A stretch of DNA of 64,000 nt, from NCBI GenBank assembly GCA_045652465.1, contig JAZRUI010000004.1, positions 40,012 through 104,011 of the forward strand, written 5' to 3'. Source of the stretch: SIG589 sp045652465 (GTDB lineage Bacteria; Bacillota; Clostridia; Oscillospirales; Acutalibacteraceae). Of this stretch, positions 8,628 through 15,973 are shown in pieces (the first letter of the stretch is position 1; every line of letters begins with the position of its first letter). A program made the position numbers and the translations under genes. Under the pieces are notes generated by a model. The model worked only from the letters and a program-made list of their open reading frames with translations, did no database searches and was not told the DNA's origin.

Positions 8628-9206
8628 ATGAGTTCAAAGGAAGAAAAAGCGATAAGACTGCTGCAATATTTGAGAAACTTTACCGATGAGCGCAACCCAA
8701 CCTCTATGCCGCTCATTGATTATTATTTTAGAAAAAAGGGTGTTCCCGACTTTTTCGGTCCCGAAAATTCTCGCCGAAAAAATAAACGCCAACTCGTTAA
8801 GGAGTTGGTTAGAATTTTAAACAGCGATATAAACGGCAATCCTCTACCTCGTGAGGAATGGCGAATTATGTATGATGGTTGCGGCGAGGAGGACACGAAA
8901 AAACGACATTTTATTTGCAACCTTTATTATAGGCAGCCGTTTTCGCGAGATGATATTTCGGATATTATAAAAAGCATTGAAAAGAATGACAGCCTGCCCG
9001 ATGAACAAAAAAAGTCGCTGACCGAAAAGGTTCGCCGATATGTTTCAACCAAAAACTATAACAGCAATGAGTGCTATTTGATATACGGAATGGACCCTGT
9101 TGAAAAAAAGAAGCTTTTTAAGAGGCGATACGATACAGAATCCTATATTGATTACATTATACGCACGAAAAAAGCTGCAGCCGACGATGATTACTATTAT
9201 GATTAA
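8628..9206 (+). CDS. WYL-regulator-like protein lacking the WYL domain
   Basis: 192 residues after a GGGGGG ribosome site. The N-terminal part (KEEKAIRLLQYLRNFTDERNP) resembles the winged-HTH opening of WYL-family transcription factors, and the middle (FSRDDISDIIKSIEKNDSLPDEQKKSLTEKVRR) matches the linker helices that normally precede their WYL sensor domain. The protein then ends with a Lys-rich segment and an acidic/Tyr tail (DDDYYYD), so the WYL ligand domain is absent. It diverges from the phosphoesterase operon with a palindrome between them, the usual layout for a local regulator. The family link is by pattern only; the missing domain may be ancestral or a truncation. Confidence 0.65.
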   Translation: MSSKEEKAIRLLQYLRNFTDERNPTSMPLIDYYFRKKGVPDFFGPENSRRKNKRQLVKELVRILNSDINGNPLPREEWRIMYDGCGEEDTKKRHFICNLYYRQPFSRDDISDIIKSIEKNDSLPDEQKKSLTEKVRRYVSTKNYNSNECYLIYGMDPVEKKKLFKRRYDTESYIDYIIRTKKAAADDDYYYD

Positions 9207-9210
9207 ATAA

Positions 9211-9238
9211 AAAAACCACCCAAAATCGGGTGGTTTTT
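9211..9238. terminator. Bidirectional intrinsic terminator
   Basis: An 11-bp stem (9211-9221 with 9228-9238) with A and T runs on both sides. It ends the plus-strand gene at 9206. Read on the minus strand it lies directly after the distal copy of the clpX tail, so it may be the original clpX terminator. Confidence 0.92.
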
Positions 9239-9240
9239 AA

Positions 9241-9271
9241 TTTACTGATTTGCGGCTTTTGCCTTCTTTTT
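9241..9271 (-). repeat. 31-bp copy of the clpX 3' end (distal)
   Basis: Identical over 31 bases to 10050-10080, which encode the last nine codons, stop codon and one following base of clpX. Here no clpX reading frame leads into it. It lies between the stop codon of the membrane-protein gene (9283) and the terminator at 9211-9238. Confidence 0.95.
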
Positions 9272-9282
9272 TATAGAGGCTT

Positions 9283-9969
9283 TTAATAATAAATACTTTT
9301 ATCAGGATATGTTTGGTTTATAACAGAATAATAATGCATAATAAAATCTTCTTCCAAACTCATATTGAAAAATTTAGGTGTACTACACATATACACTGTT
9401 TTTAGCGAGGCGGGGTCAAAGAGATCGCTGGTAAGCAATCCCAACCCTACATTTAAGAGAAGATATAAAATTGCAAAAGCTAACAAACCGACAAAAACAT
9501 TAACAACCAAGCCAATTATAATGCTTGCGATTACCGTTGAGAAGAACATGGGAAAATTCCAAAAAACCGGCTTCCAAAACAAATAATATCTCATCCAACG
9601 GCGCTTATATAATTTCTTTGTTTTCTCTGCTGATTCAGCATATCTTCGAACTATGCGAATTTCGCAATAGGAAGAATCCAAAAAACAACAGCTAAACGAC
9701 ACTGTGCGGGTTGCTTGCTCATTTTTCCAAGAAATCGCAACATGTGTACTGTCATCGCATCGGGAAATTATATATTCGGATACGATCGTTATATCATAAA
9801 TATCCTTTAGGAAACTTGCTCTATGGCTTGCGGCAGTTGTTCTTACCGAAAGCAGAACATCCTCGCCCTTATTAAGCGTTATTTTCTTTGTTTCGAAAGG
9901 CGAAAACCTATATTCTATTCCCTCTACCGTAAGGTCGATGCTTTGGCTTGAATCGTTATGTAAGACCAT
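9283..9969 (-). CDS. Uncharacterised two-pass membrane protein inserted after clpX
   Basis: 228 residues, ATG at 9969 after a GGGGAGGG site. The N-terminal 105 residues look like a soluble beta-rich domain (NDSSQSIDLTVEGIEYRF), followed by a basic stretch (KKLYKRRW), then two hydrophobic segments (about 140-160 and 163-182) and a soluble tail. No family recognised. It is AT-rich relative to clpX. The gene lies between two exact 31-bp copies of the clpX 3' end, so it probably arrived as one unit with its upstream terminator. Function unknown. Confidence 0.72.
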   Translation of the reverse strand: MVLHNDSSQSIDLTVEGIEYRFSPFETKKITLNKGEDVLLSVRTTAASHRASFLKDIYDITIVSEYIISRCDDSTHVAISWKNEQATRTVSFSCCFLDSSYCEIRIVRRYAESAEKTKKLYKRRWMRYYLFWKPVFWNFPMFFSTVIASIIIGLVVNVFVGLLAFAILYLLLNVGLGLLTSDLFDPASLKTVYMCSTPKFFNMSLEEDFIMHYYSVINQTYPDKSIYY

Positions 9970-9984
9970 CGTATCCCTCCCCTC

Positions 9985-9997
9985 TTTTACTGATTTG
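9985..9997 (-). repeat. 13-bp partial third copy of the clpX tail
   Basis: TTTTACTGATTTG here is identical to 10049-10061 at the clpX stop codon. It sits just upstream of the ribosome site of the membrane-protein gene, on the other side of the clpX terminator. The short length makes chance possible but unlikely at this position. Confidence 0.7.
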
Positions 9998-10016
9998 TAT
10001 TTTTATTCGTACAGTT

Positions 10017-10045
10017 AAAGGGTTGTGCTTTCCGCACAACCCTTT
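10017..10045 (-). terminator. Intrinsic terminator after clpX
   Basis: A 12-bp stem (10017-10028 with 10034-10045) between clpX and the membrane-protein gene. It should uncouple the two and is bracketed by 13-bp direct repeats of the clpX tail. Confidence 0.85.
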
Positions 10046-10049
10046 TTGT

Positions 10050-10080
10050 TTTACTGATTTGCGGCTTTTGCCTTCTTTTT
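10050..10080 (-). repeat. 31-bp 3' end of clpX (proximal copy)
   Basis: Encodes the AKAANQ tail and stop codon of clpX in frame. Exact partner of 9241-9271; copy-to-copy period is 809 bp. Confidence 0.95.
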
Positions 10081-11301
10081 GCGGGTTAAAACGGGTTCGC
10101 CGCCATCAACCGTTGCGGCGGTTATAACAACCTTTTCGATATCCTTTTCGCTGGGGATTTCGAACATAATCTTTTGGAGCACGCCCTCAATTACCGAGCG
10201 AAGACCGCGCGCGCCTGTTTTGCGCTCGATGGTTATATCGGCGATTCGGCAAAGCGCCTCCTCCTCGAATTCGAGGATTACGCCATCCATCTTAAACAGC
10301 GCCTCATACTGCTTTATAACCGAGTTTTTGGGCTCGGTCATAATGCGAAGGAGGGATTCTCTATCCATCTTTTGCAGCGCGGTTATAACGGGCAAACGGC
10401 CAACGAGCTCGGGTATCATTCCGAACTTAACGAGGTCCTTATGGGTCGGGGTTGCGGCCTCAACCTCTTCTCTCTTCTCGTTTTCGGATTTAACCTCGGC
10501 GCCGAAGCCAAGACTGCTGCCGCCAAGACGCTTTTCGATAACCTTATCGATTCCATCAAACGCGCCTGCGCAAATGAATAAAATATTGGTTGTATCGATT
10601 TGGATGAACTCCTGCTGGGGATGCTTTCTGCCGCCCTGCGGAGGAACATTCGAAACCGTTCCTTCCAAAATTTTAAGCAACGCCTGCTGAACGCCCTCGC
10701 CGCTTACATCGCGAGTTATGCTCGCATTTTCGCTCTTGCGGGCAATTTTATCGATTTCATCAACATATATAATACCCTTTTCGGCGCGCTCGATATCAAA
10801 ATCGGCAGCCTGAATAAGGCGAAGCAGGATATTCTCAACATCCTCGCCAACATAACCCGCTTCGGTTAGCGTTGTTGCATCGGTTATGGCGATGGGAACA
10901 TCCAAAATCTTTGCAAGGGTTTGGGCTAAAAGGGTTTTGCCAACGCCGGTGGGACCAAGCATAAGCACATTGCTTTTAACCAGCTCAACACCGTTTTCCG
11001 GCTCTCCGGTTATGCGCTTATAATGGTTATAAACCGCAACCGAAAGCGCGATTTTGGCATCATCCTGCCCAATTACATATTCATCGAGTTTTTCCTTTAT
11101 CTCGCGGGGAGTTAAAAGGCGGAACTCTTCTTTTTGCTTTTTATCCTTGCGGCTTGGCATGGGTTCATCAAATATCAGCGAGCTGCAAAACTCAACGCAA
11201 TGGTCGCAAATATAAACGCCAGGACCCTCAACAAGTCGAGAAACCTCTTCCTGCGATTTGCCGCAAAAGGAACAGCGAATTTCCTTTTCGTTGTTAGCCA
11301 T
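10051..11301 (-). CDS. clpX: ATP-dependent Clp protease ATP-binding subunit ClpX
   Basis: 416 residues. The N-terminal C4 zinc-binding domain has cysteines at 10, 13, 32 and 35; the AAA+ core has Walker A GPTGVGKT, the pore loop GYVGED and the ClpP-docking LGF tripeptide. ClpX unfolds substrates and feeds them to ClpP in the cytoplasm. It follows clpP by 9 nt and completes the standard tig-clpP-clpX order. The last nine codons with the stop are duplicated exactly 809 bp downstream. Confidence 0.98.
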   Translation of the reverse strand: MANNEKEIRCSFCGKSQEEVSRLVEGPGVYICDHCVEFCSSLIFDEPMPSRKDKKQKEEFRLLTPREIKEKLDEYVIGQDDAKIALSVAVYNHYKRITGEPENGVELVKSNVLMLGPTGVGKTLLAQTLAKILDVPIAITDATTLTEAGYVGEDVENILLRLIQAADFDIERAEKGIIYVDEIDKIARKSENASITRDVSGEGVQQALLKILEGTVSNVPPQGGRKHPQQEFIQIDTTNILFICAGAFDGIDKVIEKRLGGSSLGFGAEVKSENEKREEVEAATPTHKDLVKFGMIPELVGRLPVITALQKMDRESLLRIMTEPKNSVIKQYEALFKMDGVILEFEEEALCRIADITIERKTGARGLRSVIEGVLQKIMFEIPSEKDIEKVVITAATVDGGEPVLTRKKKAKAANQ

Positions 11302-11310
11302 AATTTCCTC

Positions 11311-11898
11311 TTATCGCTTGGTTATTACCTTATCAACAAGGCCATAATCGGCAGCCTCTTGCGCCGACATAAAGTTATCTCTCTCGGTATCGCGGCGAAT
11401 CTCCTCGATGGGACGACCTGTTACATCCGAAAGAATCGAGTTAATGTTTTCGCGAATCTTCTCGATATGCTTTGCATGGATGAGAATATCGCTTGCCTGA
11501 CCCTCGGCGCTGCCTAAAGGCTGATGAATCATTATTTCGCTGTTGGGAAGAGCATAGCGCTTGCCCTTTGCGCCTGCGGCGAGAAGGAATGCGCCCATGC
11601 TGGCAGCCATACCAACGCAAATAGTGCTTACATCGCACTTGATATACTGCATGGTATCATAAATTGCCATACCCGCCGAAACCGAGCCGCCGGGGCTGTT
11701 GATATAAAAGCTGATATCCTTATCGGGGTCCTGACCCTCTAAAAAGAGCATCTGGGCAATGATAAGGCTTGCAGTTGTATTGTCAACCTGGTCGTTAAGC
11801 ATAATAATTCTATCATTGAGCAGGCGGGAGAAAATATCATACGAACGCTCTCCGCGGCTGGTTTGCTCAATAACATAGGGAACAAAACTCATATCCAT
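11311..11898 (-). CDS. clpP: ATP-dependent Clp protease proteolytic subunit
   Basis: 195 residues. The catalytic triad is visible as Ser100 (GMAASMGAF), His125 (MIHQPLG) and Asp174 (TERDNFMSA). It forms the two-ring tetradecamer that degrades unfolded proteins delivered by ClpX. Length and motifs are normal. It begins 88 nt after tig with a good AGGAGG site and is followed closely by clpX. Confidence 0.98.
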   Translation of the reverse strand: MDMSFVPYVIEQTSRGERSYDIFSRLLNDRIIMLNDQVDNTTASLIIAQMLFLEGQDPDKDISFYINSPGGSVSAGMAIYDTMQYIKCDVSTICVGMAASMGAFLLAAGAKGKRYALPNSEIMIHQPLGSAEGQASDILIHAKHIEKIRENINSILSDVTGRPIEEIRRDTERDNFMSAQEAADYGLVDKVITKR

Positions 11899-11951
11899 AA
11901 TTTACCTCCTATGAAAATATTATGTCCGAAAAAAACATTTTATAATCGACT

Positions 11952-11980
11952 AAATGGCAGGGGTAAAACTCCTGCCATTT
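11952..11980 (-). terminator. Hairpin between tig and clpP
   Basis: A 10-bp stem (11952-11961 with 11971-11980) with a 9-nt loop. Only a short T tract follows on the minus strand, so it may attenuate or protect the tig message rather than stop transcription fully. Confidence 0.55.
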
Positions 11981-11986
11981 AAATAA

Positions 11987-13423
11987 TTAGTCTTCTTTCT
12001 TCTCTTCTGCCTTCTTTGCAGCGGGCTTCTTAGCAGCCGGCTTCTTGGCGGCGGTAGAGGTTGTTTTCTTGGTTGCAGTCGAAGCGGGCTTCTTTGCAGC
12101 AGGCTTCTTTGCAGCGGGCTTTTCAGCCTTCTTCTCAACATCGGTTACAACGGCGCTGGACTTAACAAGCTCAAGTGCCTTGGTAACTGCGAGGTCCTTC
12201 TTGATTTCCTTAACGGGAACAGCATTCTTAACCTGCTCCTCGGTTACACCATAGGCTTCAGCCATCTTGGTGATTTCAGCGGCAACATCATCCTCGGAAA
12301 CCTCGATTTTCTCGAGCTTAACGATGGTCTCGAGTGCGAGGCGCATCTTAACCTGCTTTTCAGCCTGGGGACGGAAGGAAGCCTTGAAATCATCAGCATT
12401 GGTGTTCATATACTGAAGATAGGTTTCGAGGTTTAAGCCCTGCATCTGGAGTCTATAGGCGAAATCCTGCAAGCTCTGGTTGCAGCGGGACTCGATCATA
12501 GCATCCGGAATCTCAACCTTCATGCCATCAACGATTTGGTCAACGAGGTCGTTCTCAACTGCCTCATCAGCATGATGGGTCTTGTGCTCTAACTGATGCT
12601 TCTTAATATCTTCTTTGAGCTCGGCGAGGGTATCAAACTCGGATACATCCTTTGCAAACTCATCATCAATTGCGGGAAGCTCGCGCTTCTTGATTTCATG
12701 AAGCTTAACCTTAAATACGGCAGCCTTGCCCTTTAAGTCTTCAGCCTGATAATCTTCGGGGAAGGTTACATTAACATCGAACTCTTCTTCAACCTTGTGG
12801 CCAACGATTTGATCTTCGAAGCCGGGGATGAACTGACCCGAGCCTAAAGTTAAGGAATAGGATTCGCCCTTGCCGCCCTCGAATGCAACGCCATCAACAA
12901 AGCCTTCGAAATCGATAACTGCGATATCCTCAAGCTCAGCTGCACGGTCCTCAACCGATACCATGCGGGCATTACGGTTAGCCATCTGGTTGATTTCAGC
13001 ATCAACCTCTTCATCGGTTACAACGGGGGTTACGCGCTCAGCCTTAAGACCCTTATACTCGCCGAGGGTTGCCTCGGGAACAACTGTTAAGGTTACCTTA
13101 AAGTCAACGCCGTCCTGCTTGGAGATGGAAACCAAATCGAAATCCATCTTATCATCAACAATCTCAATACCTGCTTCATCGGCTGCTGCCTCAAGAGCAT
13201 CGGAATAGAGAAGGTTTAAAGCATCTTCAAAGAATACCGACTCGCCATACATCTTCTCGATAAGGTAAAGCGGAGCCTTGCCCTTACGGAAACCGGGGAT
13301 AGAAATCTTCTTTCCTTCCTTTTTGTAAACCTTGTTGATAGCATCGCAGAATGTTGCTCCATCGATTAAAATCTCGAGCTCATACTTGCCGCCCTCAACC
13401 TTTTTTGCTTCTTTTAAACTCAT
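11987..13423 (-). CDS. tig: Trigger factor with histone-like Lys/Ala/Pro tail
   Basis: 478 residues. The ribosome-binding signature GFRKGKAPLYLIE (about 45-57) marks the N-domain, followed by the FKBP-type prolyl isomerase domain and the helical C-domain. It binds the ribosome exit tunnel and chaperones nascent chains. The usual length is about 430 residues; here about 45 extra residues at the C-terminus are almost wholly repeats of Lys, Ala, Pro and Thr (KPAAKKPAAKKPA type). That tail resembles histone H1-like tails and could bind nucleic acid or be disordered. First gene of tig-clpP-clpX. Confidence 0.96.
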   Translation of the reverse strand: MSLKEAKKVEGGKYELEILIDGATFCDAINKVYKKEGKKISIPGFRKGKAPLYLIEKMYGESVFFEDALNLLYSDALEAAADEAGIEIVDDKMDFDLVSISKQDGVDFKVTLTVVPEATLGEYKGLKAERVTPVVTDEEVDAEINQMANRNARMVSVEDRAAELEDIAVIDFEGFVDGVAFEGGKGESYSLTLGSGQFIPGFEDQIVGHKVEEEFDVNVTFPEDYQAEDLKGKAAVFKVKLHEIKKRELPAIDDEFAKDVSEFDTLAELKEDIKKHQLEHKTHHADEAVENDLVDQIVDGMKVEIPDAMIESRCNQSLQDFAYRLQMQGLNLETYLQYMNTNADDFKASFRPQAEKQVKMRLALETIVKLEKIEVSEDDVAAEITKMAEAYGVTEEQVKNAVPVKEIKKDLAVTKALELVKSSAVVTDVEKKAEKPAAKKPAAKKPASTATKKTTSTAAKKPAAKKPAAKKAEEKKED

Positions 13424-13515
13424 TTTATTACCTCCAGGATAATCATTCCATAATAATATAGCACAGTCTTGCCAAATTTTCCATATTTTTTTTAAAATTT
13501 TTCAAATATATATAT

Positions 13516-14193
13516 TTAAACTATCATTAAGGGGCAAAAATCAATGCAATCTGCCGATAAAAGTGTGAAATCGACGCCATCATAGCTGCTTTTTGCGTTG
13601 TGGAATCCCGAACCGTGGATATGTCCGTGGTAAACTCGGGTTATGTTATATTTCTTTATAACATCGAAAATTTCTTTGCAAACCCATTCGCCGTAAACGG
13701 GCGGATAATGGGTGAAGACGACGGGGCGTTTTCCGGTTTCAAGCGCGGCCTTAATCGAGGTTTCGAGCCTGCCTGCCTCGCGAAGCACAACCTTATCCTC
13801 CGCCGCAATATCATAAAACCAGCCGCGAGTTCCGCAAACCGCAAAATCCTCAACGATTGCCGCGTTGTTGAAAACGAAGGAGATGGTGTCAAATCCGTTG
13901 CTCTCTAAAAATTCGTTTAATTTTTTAGCGGTTGACCACCACAAATCATGGTTGCCCTTTAGGATAATTTTTTTGCCGGGCAGCGAATTCAAAAACGCAA
14001 AATCCGCAACCGCCTCCGATAGGTTCATCGCCCAAGAGATATCGCCGGGAATTACAACCGTATCCTCCGCTTTAACTATGCGGCACCAGTTTTTTTCTAT
14101 TCTGTTTTGATAGTCCTCCCAGCCGCGGAAAACATCCATTGGCTTGTCCGCCGAGAGAGAAAGATGCAAATCCGAAATTGCATATAATGACAT
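13516..14193 (-). CDS. Calcineurin-like phosphoesterase (COG1768-type)
   Basis: 225 residues. The metal motifs are SDLHLS (7-12), PGDISW, KGNHDLWW, a His in FTHYPPVYG and the GHIHG site. The extended GNHDLWW and THYPP motifs fit the COG1768 group of predicted phosphohydrolases common in Firmicutes. Substrate is unknown. Transcribed toward tig, with a divergent DUF1540 gene upstream. The 92 bases to tig are very AT-rich and hold no clear terminator. Confidence 0.88.
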   Translation of the reverse strand: MSLYAISDLHLSLSADKPMDVFRGWEDYQNRIEKNWCRIVKAEDTVVIPGDISWAMNLSEAVADFAFLNSLPGKKIILKGNHDLWWSTAKKLNEFLESNGFDTISFVFNNAAIVEDFAVCGTRGWFYDIAAEDKVVLREAGRLETSIKAALETGKRPVVFTHYPPVYGEWVCKEIFDVIKKYNITRVYHGHIHGSGFHNAKSSYDGVDFTLLSADCIDFCPLMIV

Positions 14194-14238
14194 ATCATTA
14201 CTCCCTATAATTTAAAAAATTGTGCGCATAATAATCTT

Positions 14239-14251
14239 GACCGAAGCGGTC
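14239..14251. promoter_or_regulatory. Small inverted repeat in divergent promoter region
   Basis: GACCG and CGGTC arms around 3 nt, between the phosphoesterase start (14193) and the DUF1540 start (14277). A possible operator; arms of five bases could arise by chance. Confidence 0.3.
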
Positions 14252-14276
14252 TAAATTTATATTGGAGGATGCAAAA

Positions 14277-14444
14277 ATGACAAACGACAACAATGTTATA
14301 AACGGCATTAAATGCAATGTTGAGAGCTGCGTTTATCATTCGGGCGAGGGTCACTGCCACGCAGGTCATATCACCGTTGGCGGAGACAGACGCGCTTGCG
14401 AATGCTGCGAAACCGAATGCAACACCTTTAAAGCAAAGGCATAA
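14277..14444 (+). CDS. DUF1540 small cysteine-rich protein
   Basis: 55 residues from ATG at 14277, with GGAGG 8 nt upstream; an in-frame TTG at 14262 overlaps that site and is rejected. The pattern IKCNVESCVYHSGEGHC, then CECCETEC, is the DUF1540 cysteine arrangement, probably binding zinc. DUF1540 proteins are common in spore-forming and gut Clostridia; function not established. Monocistronic, ending at a hairpin terminator. Confidence 0.9.
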   Translation: MTNDNNVINGIKCNVESCVYHSGEGHCHAGHITVGGDRRACECCETECNTFKAKA

Positions 14445-14460
14445 ATTCGGGTTAATGGAA

Positions 14461-14490
14461 ACCCCACCGTTAGGTGGGGTAATTTTTTTT
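14461..14490 (+). terminator. Intrinsic terminator after the DUF1540 gene
   Basis: An 8-bp GC-rich stem (14461-14468 with 14473-14480), 4-nt loop, then eight T. It abuts the end of thrC on the other strand. Confidence 0.93.
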
Positions 14491-15967
14491 AGATTCCCAA
14501 GTACTTGCAAATCGCCTCACGCATTTCATCGCGGTCGATAACCTCGCCGAAGCGGCGGGTCTTGCCCTTTAATGCCTCGATCGGCTCGGGGATGTCGGTT
14601 GCGGTGAGAACCGAGAGCTTATCGTTCTTTGCAAAATCATCCTCGGGCACATCGGCGCCGAAGGCACAAAGAACGCTGTTTGCAAACTTATAGGGGCTTG
14701 CGGTTGAAGCGATTAAAACCGGAGTTGTGTCCCCTACTGTTTCGCGGTATTTCTTATAAACCGAGAAGGCAACAGCGGTATGAGTGTCCATCAAGTAGCC
14801 ATATTCATCGAATACATCCTTAATGGTTTCGAGGGTTTCCTCATCGCTTGCGCAGCCGCCAACGAAATTCTCGGTTATTTTCGCCTTGATTTCATCCGAT
14901 ACGGTGAACTTGCCTGTCTTCTTGAGGCTATCCTGCCAAGCAGCAACCTGACTGTCATCGCCCGAGAGCATATAAAGCATGCGCTCGAGGTTGCTCGAAA
15001 TAAGAATATCCATCGAGGGCGAAATAGTGGTGTAGAAATCGCGGTTGCGGTCATAAACACCTGTATTTATAAAATCGGTTAAAACATTGTTGGAGTTGGA
15101 AGCGCAAATAAGCTTCTTAATCGGAACGCCCATAAGCTTTGCATAATATGCTGCCAGGATGTTGCCAAAGTTGCCTGTCGGAACAACAACATTGAACTCG
15201 TTATCATCGTTGTTGCCATCGGCAAGCATATCGCAATATGCCGAAAGATAATAAACGATTTGGGGAACCACACGACCCCAGTTGATGGAGTTTGCGCTCG
15301 AAAAATTATAGCCTGCACTGCTAAGTTTTTTATTCATCTCGGCATCGGTGAAGATTTCCTTAACGCGGCTTTGAGCATCATCGAAGTTGCCCTTAATTGC
15401 GCAAACGCAAACATTATCGCCCTCTTGGCTATCCATCTGAAGCTTTTGCATAGCGCTAACGCCTTCGCTGGGATAGAAAACTATGATATCGGTATTCTCA
15501 ACATCGCGGAAGCCTTCAAGAGCGGCTTTGCCTGTATCGCCCGAGGTTGCAACCAAGATAACGGTTTTGCCCGCGCCAACCTTTTTCGAGGATGTTGTTA
15601 GCAAATAGGGCAAAAGCTGAAGCGCCAAATCCTTAAATGCGCAGGTGGGACCATGCCACAGCTCTAAAATCGAAATTTCGGAGCCCAAAACTGCGATAGG
15701 AGCGGGCTGCTCATTTTCGAAGCTACCTGTATATGCACCTTCAACACAGGCGGTTATTTCCTCATCGGTGAAATCGGTTAAGAATTTGGAAAGCACAAGG
15801 CGAGCGCGCTCCTTATAGCTCGAAACCTTTAAAACCTCGAGTTCCTCGGGGGTTATAACCGGAATCGACTCGGGAAGGAAAAGACCTCCATCCGCCGAGA
15901 TTCCGAGGCTGATTGCCTTGGCGGCGCTAACGCTGACATTTTTGTTTCTTGTGCTGATGTAGTTCAT
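14489..15967 (-). CDS. thrC: Threonine synthase
   Basis: 492 residues, the long ThrC form. The PLP-lysine motif is HGPTCAFKDLALQ (Lys about 117), and the N-terminus MNYISTRNK is typical of the class. It converts O-phosphohomoserine to threonine. It follows the dipeptidase gene by 6 nt and is the last gene of the rplS-side minus cluster. No riboswitch or leader is seen because the upstream gene is contiguous. Confidence 0.96.
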   Translation of the reverse strand: MNYISTRNKNVSVSAAKAISLGISADGGLFLPESIPVITPEELEVLKVSSYKERARLVLSKFLTDFTDEEITACVEGAYTGSFENEQPAPIAVLGSEISILELWHGPTCAFKDLALQLLPYLLTTSSKKVGAGKTVILVATSGDTGKAALEGFRDVENTDIIVFYPSEGVSAMQKLQMDSQEGDNVCVCAIKGNFDDAQSRVKEIFTDAEMNKKLSSAGYNFSSANSINWGRVVPQIVYYLSAYCDMLADGNNDDNEFNVVVPTGNFGNILAAYYAKLMGVPIKKLICASNSNNVLTDFINTGVYDRNRDFYTTISPSMDILISSNLERMLYMLSGDDSQVAAWQDSLKKTGKFTVSDEIKAKITENFVGGCASDEETLETIKDVFDEYGYLMDTHTAVAFSVYKKYRETVGDTTPVLIASTASPYKFANSVLCAFGADVPEDDFAKNDKLSVLTATDIPEPIEALKGKTRRFGEVIDRDEMREAICKYLGI

Positions 15968-15973
15968 TTTTTA

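Noticed and set aside
5943..9970. Prophage or integrative element covering the accessory island
   Set aside because: No integrase, transposase, structural or plasmid gene is seen; only the 31-bp repeats flank part of the island, so a whole-island element is not supported.
11990..12130. Tandem repeats suggesting a CRISPR-like or phase-variable array
   Set aside because: The repeats are short, coding and in frame with trigger factor; there are no spacers.
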